NCBI GenBank assembly: GCA_946407375.1
Contig: CAMJNS010000010.1
Location: 1-42,023, forward strand
Source of the DNA: an uncultured bacterium
GTDB lineage: Bacteria; Muiribacteriota; Ozemobacteria; Ozemobacterales; Ozemobacteraceae
Reading direction: 5' to 3'
Length of the DNA: 42,023 nucleotides
In this document: one piece after another, positions 29,766-38,145 of the stretch
Layout: each line of letters opens with the position of its first letter
Numbering within the stretch: position 1 is the first letter of the stretch
The notes under the pieces: generated by a model
What the model was told of the DNA's origin: nothing
The model's input: the letters and a program-made list of their open reading frames with translations, nothing else
The model's database searches: none
Position numbers and translations under genes: made by a program

Positions 29766-32700
29766 ATGATAACTAAGAAACGCGGAGAGGCTTTTGCAGA
29801 ACTCATTTCTGCTATTGCTCCTGAAACAAGAGAAGAATTTTCAGGTTACACTGGCTCACTTGGTGCCATAACATTGGCAAGCCTTGCGAGACAGAAAGGT
29901 GTAACTCTTTTTGTTACGGGTTCTGTTTCACGAGCAAAAGAAATATATAAGCTTGTTTCTGTCTGGATGGAAAAAGACACTCAGAGGCTTATCTGTATGC
30001 TTCCTGAACGCGAAAGCGTTTATGACCAAACCACCACAGATGATGATTTAATTGCAGACAGATTGACCGCGTTATCTGCCGACAGCCGTTTTGGCGGGCT
30101 TGTTATTGCACCTTCCTGCGTTTTGTTAGAAAGATTCTTCGACCCTCAAAAATGGCTTAAAGCTTGTTTTACAATAAAAACTGGCGATGAAAGCGACAGA
30201 GACGAATTAATAGAAAAGCTTGTTTTGCTTGGTTACAAGCGAACAAATGTGGTTGAGGAACCAGCAACTTTCGCTGTCAGAGGTAGCTTGTTAGATTTGT
30301 TTCCACCCGATAGCCAATTCCCTTACAGACTAGACTTTTTCGGCGATGACTTAGACTCAATAAAAAAGTTTTCGATTGAAACCCAGCGAACCTTTGAAAA
30401 ATGCGATTCTATTACGGTTATTCCTGTAAATGAGTATGTGGCTACGCCTGATGAGCTTAAAAAACTTTCTGAACGCATCGAAAGTGAAGTATTGAAGCTT
30501 GATAGCAAAAGGGGCACTCAGCTTTCTCGCAAGCTAGAGCATTTCATGATGAACCCCGACTCTATTGACTATAAAGAGCTGAAGCCCTTTATAGAAAAGG
30601 GTTACGGTTTCTTGTGGAATTACTGGAAAGATTGCCGAATCATTATCGATGAAAAAGACCAGACCTATTTGGCCTTAAAGGAATTCAGAAATAAGCTTGA
30701 ATCTCAATATAATCAGCTTGGCGATTTAACACCGCTTAGACAGCCACGCCACTATTACCACGAATATAATCGCGTAATTGAGCTGCTTGAAGAACAAAAA
30801 CCTGTTAGTTACAGCCGTTTCGGAGAACGTGAAGACGCTATTTTTAAAGATATTGAGTTTTTGCCCCCTCCGTCTGACTCTTCTAGAGAGTCTTTGATAA
30901 ATGAATTAAGACAGCTTCTAAGTTCAAATTGGGCGATAGTAATTGTTATAGACAGCGAAAACCGCTTAAACAACTTAAAAGGTCTACTTGGGGAACGAAA
31001 AATCAAGATTCATTCTGCTTCAAGACCATTTGGAGCTGAATACGGTTCAGTGCTCTTTCTTAACGGCTATGCCACTCATGGCTTTAAAGACTATAAAAGA
31101 CGACTGGCGATTTTCTCTGAAAGCGATATTTATATCGGTCAAGACAGAGAAGTTAAGAAGCATAAGCGAAGTGGGCGACAGAACCTGATTCAGATTGAGC
31201 AGATGGTGCCTGGCGATATTGTTGTTCACGCAGACCACGGTATTGCTGAGTTTCGAGGCATTCAGACCATGACTGCTGGCGGAAACACCCGTGAATATAT
31301 GCTTTTGCAATATGCTGGCACAGACAAGCTTTATGTTCCCACAGACCAGGTTCACAAAGTCACCAAATATATTGGCAACGAAGGCTTTGTTCCTAAGATT
31401 CACAGCTTGAATTCAAAAGCCTGGGTTGCTCAGAAATTTAAAATCAGCAAAAATGTTGAAGCTATCGCAAAAGAGTTGTTGGAACTCTATGCAAAACGTG
31501 TTGCCAACGTTGGTTTTGCGTTCCAGCCTGATGATGAGTTTCAGCGCGAAATGGAAGAAAGATTCCCATTCACTGAAACCCCAGACCAGATGAAGGCTAT
31601 AGTTGAAACAAAAGCCGATATGGAAAGCAACATACCTATGGATAGACTTGTTTGCGGTGATGTTGGCTACGGCAAAACCGAAGTTGCTATGCGTGCCGCT
31701 TTTAAGGCAGTCTGTTCAGGGAAACAGGTGGCTGTGCTTGCTCCTACAACATTGCTAGCTTTTCAGCATTATCAGACTTTTTCAAAAAGATTTGAAGGTT
31801 TCCCTGTTTCTGTAGATTTGGTCTGTCGTTTAAGAAAACCTGCAGTTCAAAAAGAAACAATCAAAAAGGCTAAACTTGGCACTCTTGATGTTTTAATCGG
31901 AACTCACCGTTTGCTTTCTTCTGACATTGCGTTTAAAGATTTGGGGTTGCTTATAGTCGATGAAGAACAGCGTTTCGGCGTTAAACACAAAGAAAAGCTT
32001 AAACAGCTTAAAACACAGATTGACGTTTTAACTCTCACTGCTACGCCAATTCCTAGAACTATGCAGATGGCTATGTCTGGAATAAGGCAGATTAGCATTA
32101 TTGATACGCCTCCACAGGACCGCAGACCAGTGCAAACTTATGTTTCTCCTTTCGACCCAGCTTGGATAAAACGTGCTCTGATTGAAGAACTAAAACGTGG
32201 TGGTCAGATTTTCTATGTCTACAACAGGGTTGAAAGCATTGATAAAAAGGCAGCTTTCATCAAGGAACTTGTTCCAGAAGCCAGAGTTGTTATTGCCCAC
32301 GGTCAGATGGAAGAGGGCGAGGTTGAAAAGGCTATGCTGGCTTTCGTGCAGAAAGAATACGACATACTCCTAGCTACGACTATTATTGAGTCTGGGCTTG
32401 ATATTCCTAATGTTAACACTTTAATTGTCGATGAAGCAGAACGCTTCGGGCTTTCACAGATGTATCAACTTAGAGGCAGAGTTGGGCGTTCTACAAGGCA
32501 GGCTTGGGCTTATTTCTTCTATTCAAAGGGGAAAAAGCTTACGAAAGAAGCTGCTGAGCGTTTAGAAACCATCGAAGAACATACTGCCCTTGGCTCAGGC
32601 TTTAAAGTTGCTATGAAAGACCTGCAGATTCGTGGTGCTGGTAATATTTTAGGCGAAACCCAGAGCGGTCACATTGCCAGTATTGGTTTTTCTCTCTATA

Positions 32701-33203
32701 TGGAACTGATGGAAGAAGCTGTTGCAAGGCTGAAGAGCGGCGAAACAGTTCAGAAACTTGAAACTACAGTTGAAATACCTATGACAGCCTTTTTCCCAGA
32801 AAAATACATTTCTGACCAGGAAACCAGAGTTGAGATGTATTCAAGACTGGCTCGTTGCAATGATATTGCTTTGCTTGAAGATATTAGAGAGGAATGCGAA
32901 GACCGCTTTGGCGATATTCCAAAAGAAGCTATAGGGCTTTTTGCCATAAGCAAAGTCAGAATTCTTGGGGCGAAAGCTGGCATCAGCAAGATTTCTCGAA
33001 TTATGAACCACATAAGGTTTGAGTTCGGCAAAACTCTGCCCGATATAGGTCAGCTCTTCAACACAGGCGAAAACATTCTCCGCCAGATTTACTTCGAACC
33101 AAAAGAACACAACATCATCAACCTCAACATCCTCTCCGACGAGCTGAAATACATTTTGTTAGATATAGAAGCCTTTCTGCGCCTTATCATCAACGATGAG
33201 TGA
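29766..33203 (+). CDS. mfd: Transcription-repair coupling factor Mfd
   Basis: A DNA translocase that removes RNA polymerase stalled at lesions and recruits UvrA. It is 1145 aa, full length. The N-terminal UvrB-like region is followed by the RNA-polymerase-interacting CarD-like domain (MVPGDIVVHADHGIAEFRGI). The helicase core has Walker A GDVGYGKTE at 631-639, DEEQR at 732-736, TATPIPRTM and ESGLDIPNVNTLIVDEAERFG. A C-terminal TRCF domain closes the protein. Base composition is less AT-rich than in the flanking genes. A diverged second copy of its last 20 or so codons lies about 1 kb downstream at 34210-34278, so the 3' end has taken part in a rearrangement. Confidence 0.97.
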   Translation: MITKKRGEAFAELISAIAPETREEFSGYTGSLGAITLASLARQKGVTLFVTGSVSRAKEIYKLVSVWMEKDTQRLICMLPERESVYDQTTTDDDLIADRLTALSADSRFGGLVIAPSCVLLERFFDPQKWLKACFTIKTGDESDRDELIEKLVLLGYKRTNVVEEPATFAVRGSLLDLFPPDSQFPYRLDFFGDDLDSIKKFSIETQRTFEKCDSITVIPVNEYVATPDELKKLSERIESEVLKLDSKRGTQLSRKLEHFMMNPDSIDYKELKPFIEKGYGFLWNYWKDCRIIIDEKDQTYLALKEFRNKLESQYNQLGDLTPLRQPRHYYHEYNRVIELLEEQKPVSYSRFGEREDAIFKDIEFLPPPSDSSRESLINELRQLLSSNWAIVIVIDSENRLNNLKGLLGERKIKIHSASRPFGAEYGSVLFLNGYATHGFKDYKRRLAIFSESDIYIGQDREVKKHKRSGRQNLIQIEQMVPGDIVVHADHGIAEFRGIQTMTAGGNTREYMLLQYAGTDKLYVPTDQVHKVTKYIGNEGFVPKIHSLNSKAWVAQKFKISKNVEAIAKELLELYAKRVANVGFAFQPDDEFQREMEERFPFTETPDQMKAIVETKADMESNIPMDRLVCGDVGYGKTEVAMRAAFKAVCSGKQVAVLAPTTLLAFQHYQTFSKRFEGFPVSVDLVCRLRKPAVQKETIKKAKLGTLDVLIGTHRLLSSDIAFKDLGLLIVDEEQRFGVKHKEKLKQLKTQIDVLTLTATPIPRTMQMAMSGIRQISIIDTPPQDRRPVQTYVSPFDPAWIKRALIEELKRGGQIFYVYNRVESIDKKAAFIKELVPEARVVIAHGQMEEGEVEKAMLAFVQKEYDILLATTIIESGLDIPNVNTLIVDEAERFGLSQMYQLRGRVGRSTRQAWAYFFYSKGKKLTKEAAERLETIEEHTALGSGFKVAMKDLQIRGAGNILGETQSGHIASIGFSLYMELMEEAVARLKSGETVQKLETTVEIPMTAFFPEKYISDQETRVEMYSRLARCNDIALLEDIREECEDRFGDIPKEAIGLFAISKVRILGAKAGISKISRIMNHIRFEFGKTLPDIGQLFNTGENILRQIYFEPKEHNIINLNILSDELKYILLDIEAFLRLIINDE

Positions 33204-33214
33204 GATGCTCTAAA

Positions 33215-33285
33215 GCCCCTACTGAGGTTCACTTCTTGAAGATGCTGCCCCGCTATGCGGGGAAGCTGTCACGAATTTGACTGAC
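33215..33285. repeat. Hairpin repeat between mfd and the GHKL remnant
   Basis: Contains CCCCGC-TAT-GCGGGG (perfect six-pair stem) followed by AGCTGTCACGAATTTGACTGA, the GTCA..TGAC module of the hairpin repeat family. It ends exactly where homology to the truncated downstream gene begins (the frame opens at 33285), so it marks a junction. It could also serve as the mfd transcript end. Confidence 0.6.
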
Positions 33286-34190
33286 GACCAACAGTAAGTT
33301 TTCAAACCTTGCAACTGTTACTAACTAATCATGGATTTCATATTAATCAAAACTCATTTGAGAATAACTACAATTTCAAAAATGATAAAGGGGAATATAA
33401 TTTATTAGCCGAACTATTATCAGATAAGAATAACATTCCTCTTATTTTTGTAAAATTTAAGGGAAAAGACAAATCCTCTATTTCTGAAAGAACTGATTAT
33501 GGTAGGTGTTCCCTAGTTACTGCTTACTATAATATGAAAAATCGTTTGTTGGCTGAAAACATTTGCATGACAAACACTAGGGTTCGGCCAAGAAAAGATA
33601 TATACCTATATAATATGGATTCCGTAAATGAAGCACTAATTAATGCTTTGGTTCACAACGATTGGAATATAACAGAACCATTGATAAGCTTTTTCGAAGA
33701 TAGGTTAGAAATTATATCTCATGGTGGCTTACCTTTTAAACAAACAAAAGAGCAGTTTTTTAGAGGAATAAGTATTCCACGAAATACCGCTTTAATGAGA
33801 GTTTTTCAAGATTTAGAAATAGCTGAACATACAGGTCATGGAGTGCCGACTATTATCGATTATTATGGTGAAAAAGTTTTTGATATAAATAATAATTATA
33901 TTAATGTTGTTATTCCTTTTAATCAGGAAGTCATAAATAATCATAAATCTGACATAAATGGCAATTTAAATGGCAATATAAGTGGCACTTTAAATGACAC
34001 TTTAAATAACAATGAGCAAAATATTTTAAAACAATTGTTGCTCAATCCTCGAACAACAATTGATGAAGCTTCAATATTATTAAATATTCCTAAAAGAACT
34101 ATATCCAGATATTTTAAAACATTGCAAGAAAAAGGCTATATAGAAAGAATAGGCTCTAAGAAAACAGGTTTGTGGAAAATAAAAAAATAA
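33285..34190 (+). pseudogene. 5'-truncated AlbA_2/GHKL-ATPase/winged-helix protein
   Basis: The C-terminal part of a family that normally has an N-terminal AlbA_2 (Schlafen-like) domain, a GHKL ATPase and a winged helix, usually about 450-480 aa. Here the frame opens at 33285 after a stop. The first possible start is TTG at 33309, giving 293 aa without the AlbA_2 domain and without a ribosome site. The ATPase half looks intact: N-box NEALINALVHNDW from residue 107, EIISHGGLP, then EHTGHGVPT. Four 12-bp direct repeats at 33960-34007 encode GNLN-GNIS-GTLN-DTLN before the winged helix (about 235-290). It may still be translated, but the intact ancestral gene is not here. Confidence 0.7.
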
Positions 34191-34209
34191 AAGAAAACAT
34201 TAATCTAAA

Positions 34210-34278
34210 AACCTTATCAATAAGCTGAAATACATCCTTTTAGACATCGAAGCGTTCTTGCGACTTATCATCGGATAA
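34210..34278 (+). pseudogene. Displaced duplicate of the mfd 3' end
   Basis: This 23-codon stretch reads N L I N K, then LKYILLDIEAFLRLII, then G and a stop codon. It is almost the same as the resident mfd tail at 33141-33191. Over 17 aligned codons 16 residues agree, while by my count 10 of 51 bases differ, nine of them synonymously. In-frame stop codons precede it, so it is not expressed as mfd. It is a relic of a real mfd end separated from its body by the inserted segment. Confidence 0.8.
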
Positions 34279-34284
34279 AAGTAA

Positions 34285-34635
34285 ATGTTTGAGTTCAATA
34301 AGATCTGCCCCCGATTTAGTCGGGGGAAGTGGCACGTAGTGCCGAAAGGGGTCTTCTGAATGCATAACATTGTGTAGACGGGTTGATAGAACTAGAGTAA
34401 CCCCGCTATAATCGTCATTGTGAGCCGAAGAAGCTTCCCCACGAACGGTGGGGGAGCTGTCACGTAGTGACTGAGGGGGTTGCAATGCAAAGCATTGCAG
34501 TAGCGTGGCAATCCATTAAGCCCTCTTTCGGTTCCTGAGGAACCACTTTCCCCAATGCTTCCACGCTATGCGAGGAAGCTGGCGAACGTAAGTGAGACTA
34601 ATGGTGGAGCAAAGCGTAAGCTTTGCGTTGACGAG
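34285..34635. repeat. Block of hairpin-type intergenic repeats
   Basis: A mosaic of the hairpin family: CCCCCGA-TTTAG-TCGGGGG, GGCAC-GTA-GTGCC, CCCCAC-GAACG-GTGGGG, GTCAC-GTA-GTGAC then TGAGGGGGTT, GCAATGC-AAA-GCATTGC near 34484-34500, and GCAAAGC-GTAA-GCTTTGC near 34605-34622. The short tract TTGTGTAGAC (34371-34380) recalls the MITE core. Most of the gap between the mfd relic and vapC is filled by it. Open frames here are artefacts of the repeat. Confidence 0.65.
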
Positions 34636-34649
34636 TTTTTATTCAATAA

Positions 34650-35051
34650 TTAAACTATCCAGTCTTCGACAGTTAGTTTAGAAACTCTTTTAAATTCTCT
34701 TGTATTGTTAGTAACTAAAGTTAAGCCTAGTGAACGTGCATGAGCTGCAATCTGAGTGTCTAAAGGACCTATTGGTTGGCCAGCTTTTCCTAATTCAGTT
34801 CTAACTATTCCATATTCCTCAGCTGCTTTGGAATCAAAAGGCTTAATCTCTATGTTAGAAAGAAATAGAGTTAAAGCTATACGGTTTTTCATTTTTGCCT
34901 GACTCTTTTCAACTCCATAAGAGAGTTCTGCAAAAGTAATTGAGGATATACAAATATCATTTGCTTTGAGCTTTATAAACCTATTAATAACCTTATCTGG
35001 TTTGTGTTTTATTATGAAGATACAAATATTTGTATCTAGCATATATTTCAT
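34650..35051 (-). CDS. vapC: VapC-family PIN-domain toxin
   Basis: A 133-aa PIN-domain ribonuclease. Acidic active-site residues are visible at D6 (MLDTNIC), E42 (FAELSYG) and D98 ([11 protein letters not shown]), with the conserved [12 protein letters not shown] segment at 112-123. Free VapC cleaves RNA, often tRNA, and halts growth; VapB neutralises it. Its ATG overlaps the vapB stop codon by four bases (ATGA), the classical coupled arrangement. All catalytic residues are present, so the toxin is probably active. Confidence 0.9.
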   Translation of the reverse strand: MKYMLDTNICIFIIKHKPDKVINRFIKLKANDICISSITFAELSYGVEKSQAKMKNRIALTLFLSNIEIKPFDSKAAEEYGIVRTELGKAGQPIGPLDTQIAAHARSLGLTLVTNNTREFKRVSKLTVEDWIV

Positions 35052-35278
35052 AAAGATTCCCTTGTTTCTTGGTAATTTTGCAATCTACCATCAGCCATAA
35101 AATCTTCTGAAAAAAGATCTAAGCTTTGTTTAAAAGCTTTCCATTCTTCGTTTTTAGGCATAAGCAAAACAATATCTCCAATTTTATTAATTAGTACCTC
35201 ATCTTCTTTAAATCTATATTCTTTTGGCAGTCTTACAGCCTGACTTCTGCCATTTTCAAATATTTTTGCCGTAGCCAT
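35048..35278 (-). CDS. vapB: VapB-family antitoxin
   Basis: A 76-aa antitoxin with an AbrB/MazE-like DNA-binding fold at the N-terminus ([20 protein letters not shown]) and a charged C-terminal toxin-binding tail. The frame is open up to 35314, but the start at 35278 is preferred because GGGAGGA (35293-35287) lies eight bases upstream. The conserved family start is also MATAKIF-like. It is the first gene of the operon and probably its repressor together with VapC. Confidence 0.88.
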   Translation of the reverse strand: MATAKIFENGRSQAVRLPKEYRFKEDEVLINKIGDIVLLMPKNEEWKAFKQSLDLFSEDFMADGRLQNYQETRESL

Positions 35279-35302
35279 AAACAAATTCCTCCCATATATT
35301 AA

Positions 35303-35332
35303 AGTATATACCAAGATATATATTATTGTAAA
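35303..35332 (-). promoter_or_regulatory. vapBC promoter with palindromic operator candidate
   Basis: On the minus strand: TTTACA (35332-35327), an 18-nt spacer, and TATACT (35308-35303). The palindrome GTATATAC at 35304-35311 overlaps the -10 box, a plausible VapB/VapBC operator half. The region is AT-rich, so the call is tentative. Confidence 0.4.
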
Positions 35333-35407
35333 GTTTCTTAGTTTTTAAATCTTAACAATAAAAACAACAAAACTACCAACAACAATGAAAATGCTTAAAG
35401 AAGAAGA

Positions 35408-35437
35408 AAAAGACCTCAGATTTCTCTAAGGTCTTTT
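35408..35437 (-). terminator. Intrinsic terminator (likely bidirectional)
   Basis: The arms 35408-35416 (AAAAGACCT) and 35429-35437 (AGGTCTTTT) form a nine-pair stem, with a T-rich tail in the minus direction. It sits 22 bp after the end of the four-repeat lipoprotein gene. Confidence 0.75.
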
Positions 35438-35458
35438 GTATATTTATCCTATTTATAA

Positions 35459-37135
35459 TTATTTTGAATACTTTGTTTTCTTGTAAACTGAAGTATAAGT
35501 TTCTGTAGAACCTTCATAGGTGCCAGTTATGGTTAAAGCACCGTCTTTAAGAGTTACAGGAAAACTCATCGTATAACCTTCAATAGTTGTTGTCAGTTTT
35601 CCATTAGAATAGCTCCATTTGCCTGAAACAATATCTGCTGTTCCTTCAGTTTCCCAATAGCTGGAATGACCATAATCTGTAGTATCAAATTCTTTCCATG
35701 TACAAGTCCCATCAGATTTTAAGGTTAAAGTTTCAACTTCACCTTGTGAATTAGGAATCACAGGCTTATTATCATCATAGTTCAAATACCAGGTGCCAAC
35801 TAAATCTTTATTTGTTGTAGTTGATGGCTGTGTGGAGTTTGTTTTTTTGTATATATTTACTATTTCTTTTCCTTCTTCTTCTTCGTAACTCCAACTATGA
35901 TCTATTAATGATTGTTTCTCAAAATCAATTTCAATCCATAATTCATCATTATTATTTCCCCAACTTGGAATAATATAAATCATACCAAAATCATAATACC
36001 AAGTTCCTTGGTTACTTGATTTATCGGCACCATTAGTGAATTCAAATGGTAATTTAGCTGTGTGGTCAGATTTAAATTCCCACCTTTCTGTTTCTGTATT
36101 TTGTTCAACACTTTCACCGTTTATTGAATTTAAATACCAAGTGCCCACAATAGCTTTTGTTGCAGATGCAGGTTCTGTAGGTTTTGTCCATTTTGTTTTT
36201 TTGAATATTTCATTGGCTGAATAACCATCATTACTTGAGTAAGTCCAAGTTAAAGTATTATTTTTAACGGCTACATTTGAAAATACTTGTTCATAGTCAT
36301 TCTTTTTATTGCCATCAGTATACTTAAGATAAAGCTTACCTGATTCTAAACTCCATGTACCTGTAGCAGTATGAATTTCATATTTACTTGAAAGACGTAA
36401 ACTATTTCTAGTCTTAATATTCGTTTTTAACTTAAAAGAAGCTCTATTAGATTCAGATTCATCTATATAGACTGGCATATAGTCAGTAAAAGTATGGTCT
36501 TTTTTAAACTCTGTAGCGAAAACATTTCCTTCCGAATCTGGAAGTATATGAAACTGATCAGAATAATTCAAATACCATTTACCAATTAAGGCTTTTTCTG
36601 TATCTGAAAGAGGATTTGATGGGTTAACTGGTTGAGACGAACCACCACCGCTATCTTGTGATTCTCCATACTTTGTTTTCTTGTAAACTGAAGTATAAGT
36701 TTCTTTAGAATCTTCGTAGGTCCAAGTTATGGTTAATTTACCATTATCTAAAGAAACAGGTACACTAATTTCTTCTCCATCAATTTTTACATATAATCTA
36801 CCATCAGCATAGCTCCAGGTTCCTTTGTCTGTTCCTTCGCTTGTTGTAATTTCCCAATAGGTTGGATGACCATAATCTGTTAAGTCAAAGTCTTTCATGG
36901 TGCAGGTTCCATCAGATTTTAAAATCATATAAGAAACTTCGCCTTTTGAATTAGGAACAACTGGTTTTCCATCTTCAAAATTCAAATACCAGGTACCTAC
37001 CATTGCTTCGTTAACTCCTTTTCCACCTCCTCCACCACCGCCACCGCCACCACCGCAGGCGGTTAGAAGAAGGCTAGATATCAAAGCCATTAGCAAAAAG
37101 ATATTTCTGAACAAAGAATTTGAATTAAACCTCAT
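35459..37135 (-). CDS. Lipoprotein with four lipocalin-like repeats
   Basis: A 558-aa lipoprotein. The signal peptide ends in the canonical lipobox LTAC with Cys27, followed by 11 consecutive Gly. Four repeats of about 110-140 residues follow, each opening with [VI]G[TK]WYLN and containing a K.D.T segment and paired strands ending ..YKKT. This resembles the small lipocalin-like/META-type barrels used by bacterial lipoproteins. Repeats 1 and 4 are nearly the same even at DNA level (VGTWYLN, VPNS.GEV, LKSDGTCT, DYGH), whereas 2 and 3 have diverged. Function is unknown. AAGGAG seven bases before the ATG fixes the start. Confidence 0.75.
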   Translation of the reverse strand: MRFNSNSLFRNIFLLMALISSLLLTACGGGGGGGGGGGKGVNEAMVGTWYLNFEDGKPVVPNSKGEVSYMILKSDGTCTMKDFDLTDYGHPTYWEITTSEGTDKGTWSYADGRLYVKIDGEEISVPVSLDNGKLTITWTYEDSKETYTSVYKKTKYGESQDSGGGSSQPVNPSNPLSDTEKALIGKWYLNYSDQFHILPDSEGNVFATEFKKDHTFTDYMPVYIDESESNRASFKLKTNIKTRNSLRLSSKYEIHTATGTWSLESGKLYLKYTDGNKKNDYEQVFSNVAVKNNTLTWTYSSNDGYSANEIFKKTKWTKPTEPASATKAIVGTWYLNSINGESVEQNTETERWEFKSDHTAKLPFEFTNGADKSSNQGTWYYDFGMIYIIPSWGNNNDELWIEIDFEKQSLIDHSWSYEEEEGKEIVNIYKKTNSTQPSTTTNKDLVGTWYLNYDDNKPVIPNSQGEVETLTLKSDGTCTWKEFDTTDYGHSSYWETEGTADIVSGKWSYSNGKLTTTIEGYTMSFPVTLKDGALTITGTYEGSTETYTSVYKKTKYSK

Positions 37136-37233
37136 AAAGTATCTCCTTTTTTAATAAGCTTTAAGCTATATGCTAAAATCAGATTATTTAGAAATGAAAG
37201 TCTAGAATTTAGAGCTAAGAAATTGATAATTTG

Positions 37234-37260
37234 TTGGGGTTGAAAACAAACAATCCCCAA
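37234..37260. other. Hairpin upstream of the four-repeat lipoprotein
   Basis: TTGGGGTTG (37234-37242) can pair with CAATCCCCAA (37251-37260) with one bulged base. It lies in the divergent gap between the lipoprotein gene and the metal locus. No U-tract follows, so its role is unclear. Confidence 0.4.
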
Positions 37261-37291
37261 AATCTCTTTATCTCTACTCTATTTTCTCTAA

Positions 37292-37341
37292 GCAGAAATA
37301 ATATATAATTTCTGCACTAAAAAGGTCTTTTCTAAAAAGAC
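37292..37341 (+). promoter_or_regulatory. Candidate operator-promoter and attenuator of the metal locus
   Basis: A perfect dyad GCAGAAAT (37292-37299) / ATTTCTGC (37308-37315) spans the -10-like TATAAT at 37304-37309; the -35 is poor. Just downstream is a second hairpin, GTCTTTT (37325-37331) / AAAAGAC (37335-37341), followed by ATTTTTAG, which looks like a terminator or attenuator ahead of the small ORF. A repressor site is inferred from position. Confidence 0.4.
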
Positions 37342-37361
37342 ATTTTTAGTTGGAGATAAAA

Positions 37362-37451
37362 ATGAATTCAAGCTATTTGAATTTTCATACAATGGGAGTT
37401 GAATTGGCAATAGAAACATTAAGTGGAAAATCTTTAGAAACTGCATTATAA
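37362..37451 (+). CDS. Small ORF, 29 aa, unknown
   Basis: A short frame with GGAG seven bases before its ATG, encoding MNSSYLNFHTMGVEL and then a helical tail ending ETAL. It has no signal peptide or metal-binding residues of note (one His). It lies between the palindromic promoter candidate and the His-rich gene, so it may be a leader peptide or a gene remnant. I do not recognise it. Confidence 0.35.
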   Translation: MNSSYLNFHTMGVELAIETLSGKSLETAL

Positions 37452-37537
37452 GCTAAATAATTATGCATGTTAGATTAAATCTAATTTTATTGATTAGTAA
37501 TTATGGATATGCTAACCTTGTTAAAGAGGTAGCAAAA

Positions 37538-37954
37538 TTGGCAAGAAGGTTTAAAAACATATTTATTATCTGGGCGGTTTTTAGCTTTTTGTTGTCTGTT
37601 TTTGAATTTGAACATATTTTTTGTAGAGAAATCGCACCTGTATTTATTTCACATAATAGTATAATTGAGCACGAACACAGCCATTGTTCCCATCATTGCT
37701 CTGATTCTAATGCAAATCACCAAAAACATTCAAAGCCTCATGATTGTTGTGATAGTGAAGAACCTCATGACCACCCGACTCAAAATCCTGTAGTTTCATC
37801 TAGTGATTATTTTCTGAATCATTTGGTTTTTACTTTTAATTCACAAATAGATTTTACAAATTCAGATACCAATAAAGGCGAATTTTTATTTATTAAGCCT
37901 GAAATAGAATCCTCTCAACTTAACAGTATTAAGACTGTAGTGCTAATTATTTGA
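37538..37954 (+). CDS. Small His-rich exported/membrane protein of the metal locus
   Basis: About 138 aa from a TTG start at 37538, which has GAGG eight bases upstream; the frame is open back to an ATG at 37463 that lacks a ribosome site. A short basic start (ARRFKN) and a hydrophobic segment (IFIIWAVFSFLLSVF) resemble a signal anchor. A His/Cys/Asp-rich stretch follows (HEHSHCSHHCSDSNANHQKH, then DCCDSEEPHDH) and could bind divalent metal. Small His-rich proteins of this type, such as CzcI, often accompany czc/cus-type operons. Its exact role is unknown. It precedes the MITE copy and the pump genes. Confidence 0.55.
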   Translation: MARRFKNIFIIWAVFSFLLSVFEFEHIFCREIAPVFISHNSIIEHEHSHCSHHCSDSNANHQKHSKPHDCCDSEEPHDHPTQNPVVSSSDYFLNHLVFTFNSQIDFTNSDTNKGEFLFIKPEIESSQLNSIKTVVLII

Positions 37955-37965
37955 TACCTTAATGA

Positions 37966-38145
37966 GGTTGTCCAAAAACTTGAAATTTGCTGAAAAATTA
38001 CTATTTATTTGTTAGTAGTCTACACATTGTCATAAACGTATAGCTTTCAGGGCTAAAGCCCATACGCTATACTCTTTATGACAAATGTGTAGCCAATTTG
38101 AACAATATAATTTTGGAATCAATACCTATTTTTCGGACAGCCACC
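37966..38145 (+). repeat. MITE-like inverted-repeat element, copy C
   Basis: A compact copy of the family. The left end GGTTGTCCAAAAACTTG is matched by the inverted right end ending in TTTTTCGGACAGCC. The central inverted repeat (GTCTACACATTGTCATAA against TTATGACAAATGTGTAG) is nearly identical to that of copy B, while the arms between differ. AATGAGG occurs directly on both sides (37961-37967 and 38146-38152), a possible target-site duplication. It separates the His-rich gene from the CzcC-like gene. Downstream (38150-38236) is a pyrimidine-rich tract of CTCATCTCTTAT-type repeats. Confidence 0.8.

Noticed and set aside
33960..34007. Possible CRISPR-like array
   Set aside because: Four contiguous 12-bp in-frame repeats without spacers; it is a coding tandem repeat.
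34240..34485. 81-codon frame in the repeat block after the mfd relic
   Set aside because: It consists of translated hairpin repeats (CCCCAC..GTGGGG, GTCAC..GTGAC) plus the antisense of the mfd relic, so it is not a gene.
37020..37060. Poly-glycine codons of the lipoprotein as a phase-variable homopolymer
   Set aside because: The tract uses mixed glycine codons (GGT, GGC, GGA), so it is not a long mononucleotide run likely to slip.
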